From UBA1151 sp963579925 (GTDB lineage Bacteria > Chloroflexota > Dehalococcoidia > Lucifugimonadales > Lucifugimonadaceae), in assembly GCA_963579925.1 (NCBI GenBank), contig CAUZJA010000045.1, forward strand, positions 1 to 14,886: DNA of 14,886 bases, written 5' to 3'. A program made the position numbers and the translations under genes. Each line of letters begins with the position of its first letter. The first letter of the stretch is position 1. The notes beneath the pieces were generated by a model. That model saw only the letters and a list, made by a program, of their open reading frames with translations, did no database searches and was not told where the DNA came from. This document shows, piece by piece, positions 1 to 6,772 of this stretch.

Positions 1-276
1 AAGCAGATTTATAAAGATCGAATCCGGGCGAAATACCGCAGGGGCCGGGGGATTGGCACCGCTCCCATGTACGTTGAGATGATCTATACCGAGCCATGGA
101 CGCATCTTCAAGCCTGGGTGGGGATCAACTTTCTTGTGCGCCTCGGTGTGCTGTTCTTCGCTCGCACTGAGTGGGAACCCCGCTCAGGCGGCTGGCGGCT
201 CAAGCGCAGCAGGCGGATTGCACGTGAACGGATCAATCCGCTCTTTGAGTCATTTGAAGTTGGTGTCATTGAGTGA
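1..276 (+). CDS. C-terminal fragment of an unknown protein (5' end outside window)
   Basis: The frame is open from base 1 to a TGA at 274-276, giving 91 residues without a start; the first internal ATG is at 67. The visible part is rich in Arg and Trp, has one moderately hydrophobic stretch around 'WVGINFLVRLGVLFFA', and then a basic segment (WRLKRSRRIARERI). I do not recognise the family. Support for it being a real gene is contextual: its stop overlaps a TTG start (269) of the next gene by 8 bases in a run of closely overlapping genes, a pattern typical of translational coupling. It could also be a chance open frame upstream of the pentapeptide gene. Confidence 0.45.
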   Translation, partial: KQIYKDRIRAKYRRGRGIGTAPMYVEMIYTEPWTHLQAWVGINFLVRLGVLFFARTEWEPRSGGWRLKRSRRIARERINPLFESFEVGVIE

Positions 277-724
277 CGCAGAGCACGTAGAGATGGTTCG
301 TGCCGGGAAAGAGAGCATTGCAGCGTGGCGCTCCGAAAATTTTCCGATGACGATTGATCTCTCCAACGCTGACTTTAGTGGCGCTAGCCTGGTCGGCGTA
401 AATCTCAATGGCGCAAACCTGTCGGGAGTGAACTTCGCTGGTGCTGACCTGAGGGAAGCCGATCTTTCCAACTCCAAGATCAGTCGGGCCAACGTATCCG
501 GAGCGAATCTCCAACATGCAGCGTTGTTTCGCACAACTGCCACGGACTCCGACTTCAGAAACGCCGACTTCAGAGGCGCAAATCTTTACCGAACAAATTT
601 TCGACGTTCGCAAATCGACGGTGCCAACTTCATCGGCGCTGTAAAGTTGAAAACGGTTTGGCCGCAGGTTCCCACATCTCCTAGCCCATCAATGACCAAC
701 TCATCAAGAAAAGATCCGCAATGA
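269..724 (+). CDS. Pentapeptide-repeat protein
   Basis: From a TTG at 269 the protein has 151 residues. A short N-terminal helix (DAEHVEMVRAGKESIAAWR) precedes about 19 tandem pentapeptides at residues 30-124, with L/F at the centre and A/N/D/G around it (DLSNA DFSGA ... NFIGA). This pattern folds as a right-handed quadrilateral beta-helix. A 27-residue Pro/Ser-rich tail follows. The helix-plus-repeat layout starting near 'DAEHVEMVRAG' argues for TTG 269 or ATG 293. The frame is open further upstream to 134, but that part reads as an out-of-frame shadow of the preceding gene. Known roles of the fold range from gyrase protection to scaffolding; nothing here selects one. The stop overlaps the next start as ATGA (721-724), so it is probably co-translated with the selenoprotein. 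Confidence 0.88.
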   Translation: MSDAEHVEMVRAGKESIAAWRSENFPMTIDLSNADFSGASLVGVNLNGANLSGVNFAGADLREADLSNSKISRANVSGANLQHAALFRTTATDSDFRNADFRGANLYRTNFRRSQIDGANFIGAVKLKTVWPQVPTSPSPSMTNSSRKDPQ

Positions 725-1395
725 GCGATACCGCCGCAGCTCCAGTCAAGTTCACCGTCTGGTACGACTATATCTGACCGTGGTGCTACATCGGGCTTGG
801 ACAGCTCGACGAACTGGCTAAAGAGGCTGACATTGTGGTGGAGCGCAAGGCCTACTTTCTGCACCCTGAGATTCCGCCTGAAGGCAGACCCAGAGAGCTT
901 AGAGACGGTGAGTCAGCCGACGATACAAGCCTGTCTGAGCCGCTCAAATCGCTTGCTGAGGACTGTGGTCTCATCATGCGCAGAGCGAAAAAGACGCCGT
1001 TTACGCGTACCGCACAGGCGGCAACTGAGTACGCGAAGCAGTTCGACGTCGACGAGGCGTTCTATCGCGCCGCATACCGCGAGTTCTGGGACAACGGTGC
1101 CGATCTGGGTGACTACGATGTACTGGAGAGCTTGTCTCTTGAAGTAGGTCTGGACTGGTCCGACCTCAAGCCGCGACTCGAGGCTGGTGAGTTTGATCTG
1201 GAAATCCAGAATCAGCACGACGAGGCTATGAAAGTGGGAATCTGGGGCGTCCCGGGATTCGTCGTGGACGATGGTTTCTACTTCACCGGTGCACAGCCAA
1301 TTGAGATGTTCAGACTGGCCGTGAAACGGGCGTTGGACGCACGCAAATCAGGAACGGCGGAAGGCTTCGGCGGGATCGTTATCGGCGAGGGGTAA
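721..1395 (+). CDS. DsbA/FrnE-family thiol-disulfide oxidoreductase, selenoprotein (UPWC active site)
   Basis: Read from ATG 721 with TGA 775-777 decoded as selenocysteine, this is a 224-residue protein, a normal length for FrnE-like DsbA proteins. Residues 11-23 read FTVWYDYI-U19-PWC-Y, exactly where the family has DxxCPWCYIG, so U19 replaces the N-terminal nucleophilic Cys and C22 is the resolving Cys. Other family features are 'FLHPEIPPEG' after the active site, an all-helical insertion around residues 95-150, and the cis-Pro loop GIWGVPGF with P178, followed by a GAQP segment. There is no signal peptide, so it is probably cytoplasmic. No other in-frame stop occurs and codon use is unchanged before and after the TGA. 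The start overlaps the pentapeptide gene by ATGA. The 3' end overlaps the convergent GNAT gene by 17 bases. A nonsense mutation or sequencing error is the alternative, but the exact position at the redox Cys and the hairpin downstream argue against it. Confidence 0.9.
775..777 (+). other. In-frame UGA, predicted selenocysteine codon
   Basis: This is codon 19 of the frame starting at ATG 721. It sits between Ile18 and Pro20-Trp21-Cys22, at the position of the first Cys of the CPWC redox motif of FrnE-like proteins. A single base change would turn it into TGC or TGT. Decoding would need SelB, selC tRNA and SelD encoded elsewhere in the genome; none is in this window. Confidence 0.88.
791..809 (+). 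promoter_or_regulatory. Candidate bSECIS hairpin
   Basis: The strand folds as TCGGGCT (791-797) paired with AGCTCGA (803-809): seven continuous pairs including one G-U. The five-base apical loop is TGGAC (798-802), with G at loop positions 2 and 3. Twenty bases separate the UGA from the loop. This matches the published bacterial SECIS pattern as I know it: a stem of at least four pairs, a G in the first two loop bases, and a UGA-to-loop distance of roughly 16-37 nt. It lies inside the coding sequence, as bacterial SECIS elements do, and would bind SelB. Confidence 0.78.
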
Positions 1396-2188
1396 GCCAC
1401 CCGTTGCTGACCAGATCACTGTGCTTTGTAAATGCTTCCACCCAAGCTGGCCGGAAGCCGGCGGATAGCGCTGTGCGCATGGATGCAACGTTGGAGGCGG
1501 TGGTTCCGTAGTAGGGGACTGCATCGTTGCTCAGCGCTTCCAGGCCCAGAGCTGCTGTCATCATGGCTCCGAGGCCAAGCCCGCGGTCCCTGGCATCCAC
1601 GTCGATTCCGATCTGCCAGAGTTGCTCCGAATCCATTGTGAGCGTTGCAACCCCGGCGACTCGATCACCTTGCCATGTGAGGGCGATCGCAGTGAGTGGC
1701 CTGAGTTCTCCTGTTCGTCGGCCGATCGCGTGTGACCAGTGTTCGGTATCCAAATCATTCGCGATTGAAGGATCACATATCTCACTCCGGTAACCGGTCG
1801 GTGGTGGGCGAGACTTAACCGCATCCGGTATGCCTACGAATCGTGGGAACGGGCCCAGAAGCATCGCATTATTCCGGCTGGCTAAGGCGTTAATTGCGGA
1901 GAGGCGGGCCTGGTCAAAGAGACCGTCTCGATCAGCGCCTTCGTAGGCATCACGCGCTGCGTCCAGCCACGATACTGAGGCGCACGCCACGCTGCCTTCG
2001 CCAGTGGTCACGGCGTGGAACGCTGGATCGGTTGTCTCATACTGCCGACGATACGGTGCATCGACTCGATCAGGGCGGAGTTCAGCGACTTTGAACTTAT
2101 CCGGCGCAAAGTCGGAGGAGTCGCACCCGGTGTCAGATGCCAGGGCCTGGATGATGATTTCACGGACGTCTTTGCGATTAAGTGCCAA
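1379..2188 (-). CDS. GNAT-family N-acetyltransferase
   Basis: A protein of 269 residues. The C-terminal GNAT fold spans about residues 158-255: a beta strand TAIALTWQGDRVAGVATL, then WQIGIDVDARDRGLGLGAMMTAAL, where R202-G203-L-G205-L-G207 is the acetyl-CoA pyrophosphate-binding R/QxxGxG/A loop. The final motif 'TTASNVASMRTALSAGFRPAW' is typical of GNAT enzymes (N-x-x-S-x-x-x-x-x-x-x-GF). The first 150 residues match nothing I recognise. The start is TTG 2188, chosen because AAGGGGA lies 6-7 bases upstream and no ATG fits better. The substrate is unknown. The 3' end overlaps the convergent selenoprotein gene by 17 bases; the 5' end diverges from the oxidoreductase at 2317 across 128 bases. Confidence 0.85.
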   Translation of the reverse strand: MALNRKDVREIIIQALASDTGCDSSDFAPDKFKVAELRPDRVDAPYRRQYETTDPAFHAVTTGEGSVACASVSWLDAARDAYEGADRDGLFDQARLSAINALASRNNAMLLGPFPRFVGIPDAVKSRPPPTGYRSEICDPSIANDLDTEHWSHAIGRRTGELRPLTAIALTWQGDRVAGVATLTMDSEQLWQIGIDVDARDRGLGLGAMMTAALGLEALSNDAVPYYGTTASNVASMRTALSAGFRPAWVEAFTKHSDLVSNGWLTPRR

Positions 2189-2316
2189 TCAGTGTCCCCT
2201 TGAATGTTCAGTCACCGGGTTTTTGAATCGGATGTACTTTTGACTAGCCGCAACATTGTAGAGTTTCACCTTCAGAAATTACGTACAGGATTGTTGTATC
2301 GCAGAGGGACTGAGCA

Positions 2317-3165
2317 ATGACCGTAGAGACTATTGGCATGTTGGGGCTTGGTGACATGGGAGGCGCGGTTGCGACTGCACTCAAGAACAACGGTTTCAAT
2401 GTGATCACCAGCCTTGCAGGCCGCTCGGACGCGACAGTTGCTGCGTCAGGGAGCCGAGGGATTGCCGACGTCGGTGGAATCAATGCCCTTGTGCAGCAGT
2501 CAGATCTGATTCTCTCAGTGTTAGTCCCTGCCAATGCTGCAGATGTTGCAACTTCCATCGCTTCGGCCGCAACAGCAACAGGGTCAAGCGTGACGTTCAT
2601 AGATTGCAACGCAATCGCACCGGCATCAACTATCGCCATGGGCAAAGTGGTCACCGACTCGGGAGCGAAATTTGTGGATGGCGGTGTAATTGGTGGCCCA
2701 CCACGCGAGGGCTACGCGCCGCGCTTCTACGTCAGTGGCCCTGAGCTGGACGCCATTATGGAACTGGATGGCAAAGGTATACAGGTAGTTCCGGTTGGTG
2801 CGGAGATTGGCCGTGCCTCCGCCGTAAAGATGGTCTATGCCTCTCAGACCAAGGGCATCGCTGCATTGCAGACGGCGATGTTGGTGAGTGCCCAGCGGTT
2901 GGGTGTCTACGATGAGTTGGTTGCTGAATTGGGCGAAAGCCAGGCCGCTAATCTTGAACGTGCTACCGCTGCTGTGACCCGACTTCCGTCCGTGGCCGGT
3001 AGGTGGATTGGGGAGATGGAAGAGATCGCGTCGACGTTTGAGTCGGTTGGGATTAGTGGTGGGTTCCATCAGGGCGCGGCTCAGATGTTCCGATTGGTTG
3101 ATGGAAGTGACACGGAGTCGGCTGATTCGTTGAGAGATCTGATTCAGGCGTTCGCTGACGGGTAG
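2317..3165 (+). CDS. NAD(P)-dependent beta-hydroxyacid dehydrogenase-like protein with DUF1932 C-terminal domain
   Basis: A protein of 282 residues, the usual size for this group. The N-terminal Rossmann domain begins TIGMLGLGDMG (G10-x-G12-x-x-G15), the dinucleotide-binding loop of the 6-phosphogluconate/3-hydroxyisobutyrate dehydrogenase superfamily. 'SDLILSVLVPANAADVA' and 'FVDGGVIGGPP' correspond to later strands of that domain. From about residue 165, 'ASAVKMVYASQTKGIAALQTAML' matches the helical DUF1932 domain that replaces the standard C-terminal domain; K170 is the likely catalytic-lysine equivalent. The start ATG 2317 has AGAGGG eight bases upstream. The substrate is unknown. It appears monocistronic, with 244 bases before the next gene on the same strand. 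Confidence 0.87.
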   Translation: MTVETIGMLGLGDMGGAVATALKNNGFNVITSLAGRSDATVAASGSRGIADVGGINALVQQSDLILSVLVPANAADVATSIASAATATGSSVTFIDCNAIAPASTIAMGKVVTDSGAKFVDGGVIGGPPREGYAPRFYVSGPELDAIMELDGKGIQVVPVGAEIGRASAVKMVYASQTKGIAALQTAMLVSAQRLGVYDELVAELGESQAANLERATAAVTRLPSVAGRWIGEMEEIASTFESVGISGGFHQGAAQMFRLVDGSDTESADSLRDLIQAFADG

Positions 3166-3225
3166 TCTTAGAAACACCGCGTCGCCATCGTGAATCGTAA
3201 GAGATGGGGTTGTATCACCCCTGCG

Positions 3226-3260
3226 CTCCGCACAGCAGTGACCCACACGTTGTGCGGGAG
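3226..3260. repeat. Imperfect inverted repeat in the oxidoreductase-cheX gap
   Basis: CTCCGCACA (3226-3234) faces TGTGCGGGAG (3251-3260), nine pairs with one extra G, around a 16-base loop. No T-run follows on either strand, so it is a poor intrinsic terminator. It may stabilise the 3' end of the upstream transcript or be a degenerate repeat. The rest of the 3166-3409 gap shows no gene. Confidence 0.35.
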
Positions 3261-3409
3261 TTCCGCGCTGATTAGCAAAGCCCTCACAGTGTGATTTGTA
3301 GGTGGGCACCCGAAGAATTAGCGGGAGGCCTGACCAGATCGGTCACCTTGAATCTGTATTCACAGCAGATCACAAAAGCTCAAGTCACACATGGGGATGA
3401 TCGAATTCG

Positions 3410-3901
3410 ATGAGTACTCAACAGAAAGTACGTGCAGAGTGGGTCAACCCATTCCTATCACCGGCGAAACTGGTATGGCAGGCAGAACTTGGCTGTGTCC
3501 TCGAGCTAATTGGTGCGGAGCTTGTTGCTCACCAGTTCACCACAGAAGATTTGACGGCTGTCATTGGAGTCAGCGGAAAGCTTGAAGGCAACGTTCTTTA
3601 CGGCTTCGCTGATGACTGCGCGAGTGCTGCAGTTGCGAAGATGCTGGAAGAGGAACCAACGGCTGAGATCAGCCAGATGGGTCTATCTGCACTGGGTGAA
3701 CTCGCAAACATAATTACCGGTAACGCCGCTACGCTTCTTGCGCAGAATGGCTACACCTGCGACATCAGCCCGCCAGTCATCATTGAGCCGGCTGGCAGTA
3801 GATTTACCACCACAGCGGCGGATCAGATTTTGGTCACATTCAACAGCGATATCGGAATCCTAAGGATCCGCATTTCACTGTCCGAAAACCACCGCATGTA
3901 G
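3410..3901 (+). CDS. cheX: CheX-family CheY-P phosphatase
   Basis: A protein of 163 residues, typical for CheX. The diagnostic element is 'LGELANIITGNAATLL', with E97 and N100 (ExxN) placed as the Glu and Asn that CheX/CheC/FliY proteins use to dephosphorylate CheY-P, plus the following GNA. The N-terminal half (VNPFLSPAKLVWQAEL, VIGVSGKLEGNVLYGF) fits the alpha-beta fold of the family, and the C-terminal strand pair is present. Only one ExxN motif is visible, as in CheX (CheC usually has two). GGGGAT about 11 bases upstream is a weak ribosome site. No chemotaxis gene lies in the window, so the partner response regulator is unknown and need not be motility-related. It converges with mrp, separated by 7 bases. 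Confidence 0.85.
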   Translation: MSTQQKVRAEWVNPFLSPAKLVWQAELGCVLELIGAELVAHQFTTEDLTAVIGVSGKLEGNVLYGFADDCASAAVAKMLEEEPTAEISQMGLSALGELANIITGNAATLLAQNGYTCDISPPVIIEPAGSRFTTTAADQILVTFNSDIGILRIRISLSENHRM

Positions 3902-3908
3902 GTTCGAC

Positions 3909-4739
3909 TTATTCGGCCTTGCTCTCGGCGGCGATGTGCTGCCGAAGTGCCTCGGCCACGGTGTGGTACTCATCTGCAATATCGTTTGATACTAGGACCG
4001 CCGGGCGCTTATCGTCCCGGTAGTCTGACCTGAGCTCGAATGAGCCGAAGAATGGCAAATCCATCTCTTCGGCAAGTTCGCGCCCGGCGCCTCGGCCAAA
4101 GATGTCGCCCGACATGTTTTCCACGATGCCGAACACTTTGAGATTGAGGCGTTTGATCATGTTGATGGAACGCTTGGCATCCAGAGCGGCGAGTTCCTGC
4201 GGGGTGGTCACGGTGACGAATCCATCCAAGTTGAGAGTCTGCATGACCGTCAGCGGAGCATCCGACGTGCCGGGCGGAAGGTCAACAATCAGATAGTCGA
4301 GATCGCCCCACTCAGTCATCGTTAGAAACTGGTTGATGGCGTTATGAATCATGGGGCCACGCCAGATAGTCGCCTCTTCCTCATTCTGCTGGAAGAAGGC
4401 CATGGACATCACTTTGACACCGAAACGCGATGACGGTGTGAATGATTCATCTTCATTCTGCGTTGGTGGCTCTGAGATTCGCAGCACCCGAGTGACATTT
4501 GGCGTGTCGATATCGACGTCGAAGATTCCGACTTTTGCGCCTTCCTGCGCCAGCATCACGGCAAGGTTCACCGCAACCGTAGTTTTGCCAACCCCACCCT
4601 TGGCGCTGTAGACGCCGATCTTGTGCGTGATCTTGTCCAGCCGAGCACCAATTGCTCTGCGCTGGTTGAATTGCTCTCTGATACCAGCAACTCTGTGTTC
4701 CTGGTCAGGCGTGAGTTCTCGGTCGGGCGGCCCTGTCAT
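3909..4739 (-). CDS. mrp: Mrp/NBP35-type P-loop ATPase lacking the Fe-S CxxC motif
   Basis: A protein of 276 residues. After a 40-residue polar N-terminus comes the deviant Walker A 'SAKGGVGKTT' (45-54, signature Lys47), then 'GIFDVDIDTPNV' (71-82) and 'LIVDLPPGTSDAPLTVMQ' (150-167), all hallmarks of Mrp/ApbC/NBP35 iron-sulfur cluster carriers in the SIMIBI class. Mrp proteins normally have a CxxC between 'ENMS' and 'IFG' that holds a cluster shared across the dimer. Here the segment reads ENMSGDIFGRGAG (207-219) with that stretch deleted, and there is not one Cys in the whole protein. It cannot bind a cluster in the usual way. It may act as an ATPase partner, or bind a different cargo. The start ATG 4739 has GGAG seven bases upstream. 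It follows the SufT-like gene in the same direction; together they resemble the DUF59-Mrp fusions seen elsewhere. Confidence 0.88.
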   Translation of the reverse strand: MTGPPDRELTPDQEHRVAGIREQFNQRRAIGARLDKITHKIGVYSAKGGVGKTTVAVNLAVMLAQEGAKVGIFDVDIDTPNVTRVLRISEPPTQNEDESFTPSSRFGVKVMSMAFFQQNEEEATIWRGPMIHNAINQFLTMTEWGDLDYLIVDLPPGTSDAPLTVMQTLNLDGFVTVTTPQELAALDAKRSINMIKRLNLKVFGIVENMSGDIFGRGAGRELAEEMDLPFFGSFELRSDYRDDKRPAVLVSNDIADEYHTVAEALRQHIAAESKAE

Positions 4740-4774
4740 GTGGTGGCTCCGGAGCGGGTAGTTGTGTCACAAGA

Positions 4775-4810
4775 GAACGCACCGTGCTATGAAGAGCAAA
4801 CGGTGCGTTC
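4775..4810 (-). promoter_or_regulatory. Intercistronic hairpin between the SufT-like gene and mrp
   Basis: A perfect 11-bp inverted repeat, GAACGCACCGT (4775-4785) and ACGGTGCGTTC (4800-4810), encloses 14 bases. GCT/AGC inside can add three pairs across a two-base bulge. On the transcribed (minus) strand it is followed by TCTTGTG, not a clear U-run, so it is at best a leaky terminator. An RNA processing or stability element that sets the ratio of the two proteins is equally possible. A second small palindrome, GCTCCGGAGC (4746-4755), covers the mrp ribosome-binding site. Confidence 0.55.
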
Positions 4811-4835
4811 GTGATTCGATTGAAAAAGACGGTGG

Positions 4836-5141
4836 TTAGTCGATACCCAGAAGACGCTTGCCGTCTTCAGTGATGCTTTCTGGTGACCATGGTGGCTCCC
4901 AGACAAGGTTCACGTTGACGTCTTCAACGTCTTCCATCTCGGCAATTCGCCACTCAGCCTGCTGGGCGATGTATGGGCCCATGCCACAGCCTTGCGCCGT
5001 TAGCGTCATTTCAATTTCGACTTCGCCGTCTTCGACGCTGACGTTGTAGACCAGACCCAGGTCCACGATGTTTACCGGGATCTCAGGATCGTAAACATCC
5101 TTCAAGGCTTCCTGAACGGATTCAACATTTAATTCTGGCAT
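4836..5141 (-). CDS. SufT/MIP18-family (DUF59) metal-sulfur cluster assembly factor
   Basis: A protein of 101 residues, a single DUF59 domain. Residues 15-33 (DVYDPEIPVNIVDLGLVYN) and the Cys-containing turn 'TLTAQGCGMGPYIAQQ' (C52) are the family signatures. 'LVWEPPWSPESITEDGKRLLGI' is the conserved C-terminal segment of SufT/PaaD-like proteins. These proteins take part in maturation of Fe-S proteins in the cytoplasm. It is first in an apparent two-gene unit with mrp, 96 bases apart. The ribosome site before ATG 5141 is weak (AAAG). A sigma70-like promoter lies about 50 bases upstream. Confidence 0.9.
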   Translation of the reverse strand: MPELNVESVQEALKDVYDPEIPVNIVDLGLVYNVSVEDGEVEIEMTLTAQGCGMGPYIAQQAEWRIAEMEDVEDVNVNLVWEPPWSPESITEDGKRLLGID

Positions 5142-5197
5142 CTTTATTGTCTCTGACTCGGCGCGTAATCGCCGGGATTGCTTTGACTTGCATATTG

Positions 5198-5226
5198 ATT
5201 CTAGTTTGGCCCAATTATGCGGTCAA
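5198..5226 (-). promoter_or_regulatory. Sigma70-like promoter of the SufT-mrp unit
   Basis: On the minus strand TTGACC (complement of 5221-5226) and TAGAAT (complement of 5198-5203) are separated by exactly 17 bases. Transcription would start near 5190, leaving a leader of about 50 bases before ATG 5141. The match is 5/6 at -35 and 4-5/6 at -10. Confidence 0.6.
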
Positions 5227-5434
5227 TCATGAAGAATCACTTCTCACCCGGTTATCACCCTGTTGAGGCTGGTAAGTACCACCGTATGGCGCTAGAGAAT
5301 TCCCCCACAAATTGGCCTTGGTAAACGAGTGCTCACTTACTTGTTGCGGGTGAATAATTTCACATAGACATAAAAACTCTTTATTTTCCAACCCTTTTTT
5401 AGGCGACCTTCGCCGCAGGCAATCGATCACTCAA
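5227..5434 (+). promoter_or_regulatory. AT-rich upstream region of the MFS gene with small palindromes
   Basis: This stretch between the SufT promoter and the MFS start is clearly richer in A+T than its surroundings, especially 5350-5402. It contains the dyad GTGAA-TAAT-TTCAC (5350-5363), AGTGCTCACT (near 5329-5338) and GGTAAGTACC (near 5270-5279), all operator-sized. A loose promoter, TTGTTG (5341) with TAGACA 18 bases later, overlaps the first dyad. No regulator gene is next to it. It holds no convincing gene; the 67-codon minus-strand frame here has low-complexity content and no family resemblance. Confidence 0.35.
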
Positions 5435-6721
5435 TTGGCAACTCTCCCTCTAATTACGGCCGCTGCAACATGTACCAGTGCTGGCCTCCACCACGCCGCA
5501 AACAAAGGCAAGTCTTCCGTTCTCAGCGGGCCGTTTGCGTATTCTGCATACCGGCGATTCTGGATGGCTGGTCTTCTCAGCTACACAGCATTCTGGATTC
5601 AAATAATCAGCCGGAGCTGGCTGATCCAGGACATGACGGGGTCTCCGTTCCTGGTGACTCTGGTGCCGATTACCATGTTGCTGCCAATGCTCATCCTGTC
5701 GCTTCCCGCCGGGATTCTGGCCGACCGTGCCAATCGTCGCAAGATCGTCATTGGCGCTGAAGCTGCTGCGCTGCTGGGGTACATAGGGCTTACCGCGATT
5801 GCAATTTTGGGCAACGTTCAGGTGTGGCATGTGCTGGCGCTCTCCGCTCTGACCGGCGTCATCATGGCAACTGCCGGGCCTTCCCGGATGTCGGTAATCT
5901 CCCATCTCGTACCTCCACGAGAGCTTCGGCGCGGTGTTGGTCTCTCCGCAGTGGTGTTCAACCTGGCGCAGATAGCTGGTCCTGCGATGGGCGGGATTCT
6001 TATCGGTCAGTTCGGCACGGAAGCGGCGTTGGCAGCCAGTTTGTTCTTCACGCTTCCAGCAGTGCTGCTCTACAAGTCGGTCCACTTCGACGGCGAATGT
6101 GCCGACAAGTCGAAAGTTGCTGCACCCATGCAGGCGCTGAAGGATGGTCTCCGCTATGTGAGCTCCAATCCGGAGCTGCGGAACCTGCTCATTGGCGCCA
6201 TGATTGTGATTGTCACGATCTCCACGTGGAACGCGCTGATGCCAACTTTTGCCGCCGATGTTTTGAACCGTGGGCCTGAGGTGCTGGGATTTCTTACGCT
6301 GGCCGCAGGCGTTGGGGCTCTGTTTGGCTCGATCTTCTCGGTTGCGCTGGCTTCAGAGATTCCACATCAGCGAGTTGAGCTTGTGGCCGCTTTGGTGTTG
6401 GTTCTGGCCGTCCTGGGATTTGCTGCTTCGGAGTCGCTGGTACTCAGTGTGGTGTTCGCTGCAATAGCTGGTCTCTCACAGACCACGTTCATGGTCACCA
6501 ACATGACTGTGGCGCAGGTTGCGTCGGCTGACGAGTTTCGAGGTCGCGTACAGAGCATCCGGTTCTTGATTGTTGGTATGCAGCCGGTGGGCGTGCTTGC
6601 GCTGGGGCTGATTGCTGAGTCGTTTGGTCCGCAGATCGCGGTTGGGTCGATGGCGCTGGTTGGTGCGGTTGGGTATGGGATTGCGCACGTAATGTCTAAG
6701 AGGCATGCTGCGGTGGCGTAG
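5435..6721 (+). CDS. Major facilitator superfamily exporter (MFS_3/EntS-like)
   Basis: A protein of 428 residues with about 10-12 hydrophobic helices in two halves. The first helix follows 'SAYRRFWMAGLLSYTAFWIQ', and 'SWLIQDMTGSPFLVTLV' and 'LPAGILADRANRRKIVI' are the A-motif region (GxLaDrxxRrk) between helices 2 and 3. 'GPAMGGILIGQFG' matches the antiporter-type helix 5 motif, and 'ADEFRGRVQSI' occurs in the second half, as in EntS-like MFS_3 exporters. The substrate is unknown. The start is uncertain: TTG 5435 is the only start-like codon after the upstream stop at 5351 that leaves a full first helix, and no clear ribosome site is visible, so the first 30 residues are doubtful. It diverges from the SufT-mrp unit and converges with uvrB. 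Confidence 0.88.
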   Translation: MATLPLITAAATCTSAGLHHAANKGKSSVLSGPFAYSAYRRFWMAGLLSYTAFWIQIISRSWLIQDMTGSPFLVTLVPITMLLPMLILSLPAGILADRANRRKIVIGAEAAALLGYIGLTAIAILGNVQVWHVLALSALTGVIMATAGPSRMSVISHLVPPRELRRGVGLSAVVFNLAQIAGPAMGGILIGQFGTEAALAASLFFTLPAVLLYKSVHFDGECADKSKVAAPMQALKDGLRYVSSNPELRNLLIGAMIVIVTISTWNALMPTFAADVLNRGPEVLGFLTLAAGVGALFGSIFSVALASEIPHQRVELVAALVLVLAVLGFAASESLVLSVVFAAIAGLSQTTFMVTNMTVAQVASADEFRGRVQSIRFLIVGMQPVGVLALGLIAESFGPQIAVGSMALVGAVGYGIAHVMSKRHAAVA

Positions 6722-6772
6722 TTGGTGGCAGGCACGCGTGTGCCCTGATTCGGGCCAATTCAGATTACTAAC

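Noticed and set aside
266..613. Minus-strand frames opposite the pentapeptide gene
   Set aside because: Pentapeptide repeats create long antisense open frames with their own five-residue periodicity; these are shadows of the real gene.
835..1395. Frame beginning at GTG 835 taken as the complete oxidoreductase gene
   Set aside because: It lacks the N-terminal strand and the active site of the family. The same frame continues upstream to ATG 721 through the single TGA 775-777, read here as selenocysteine.
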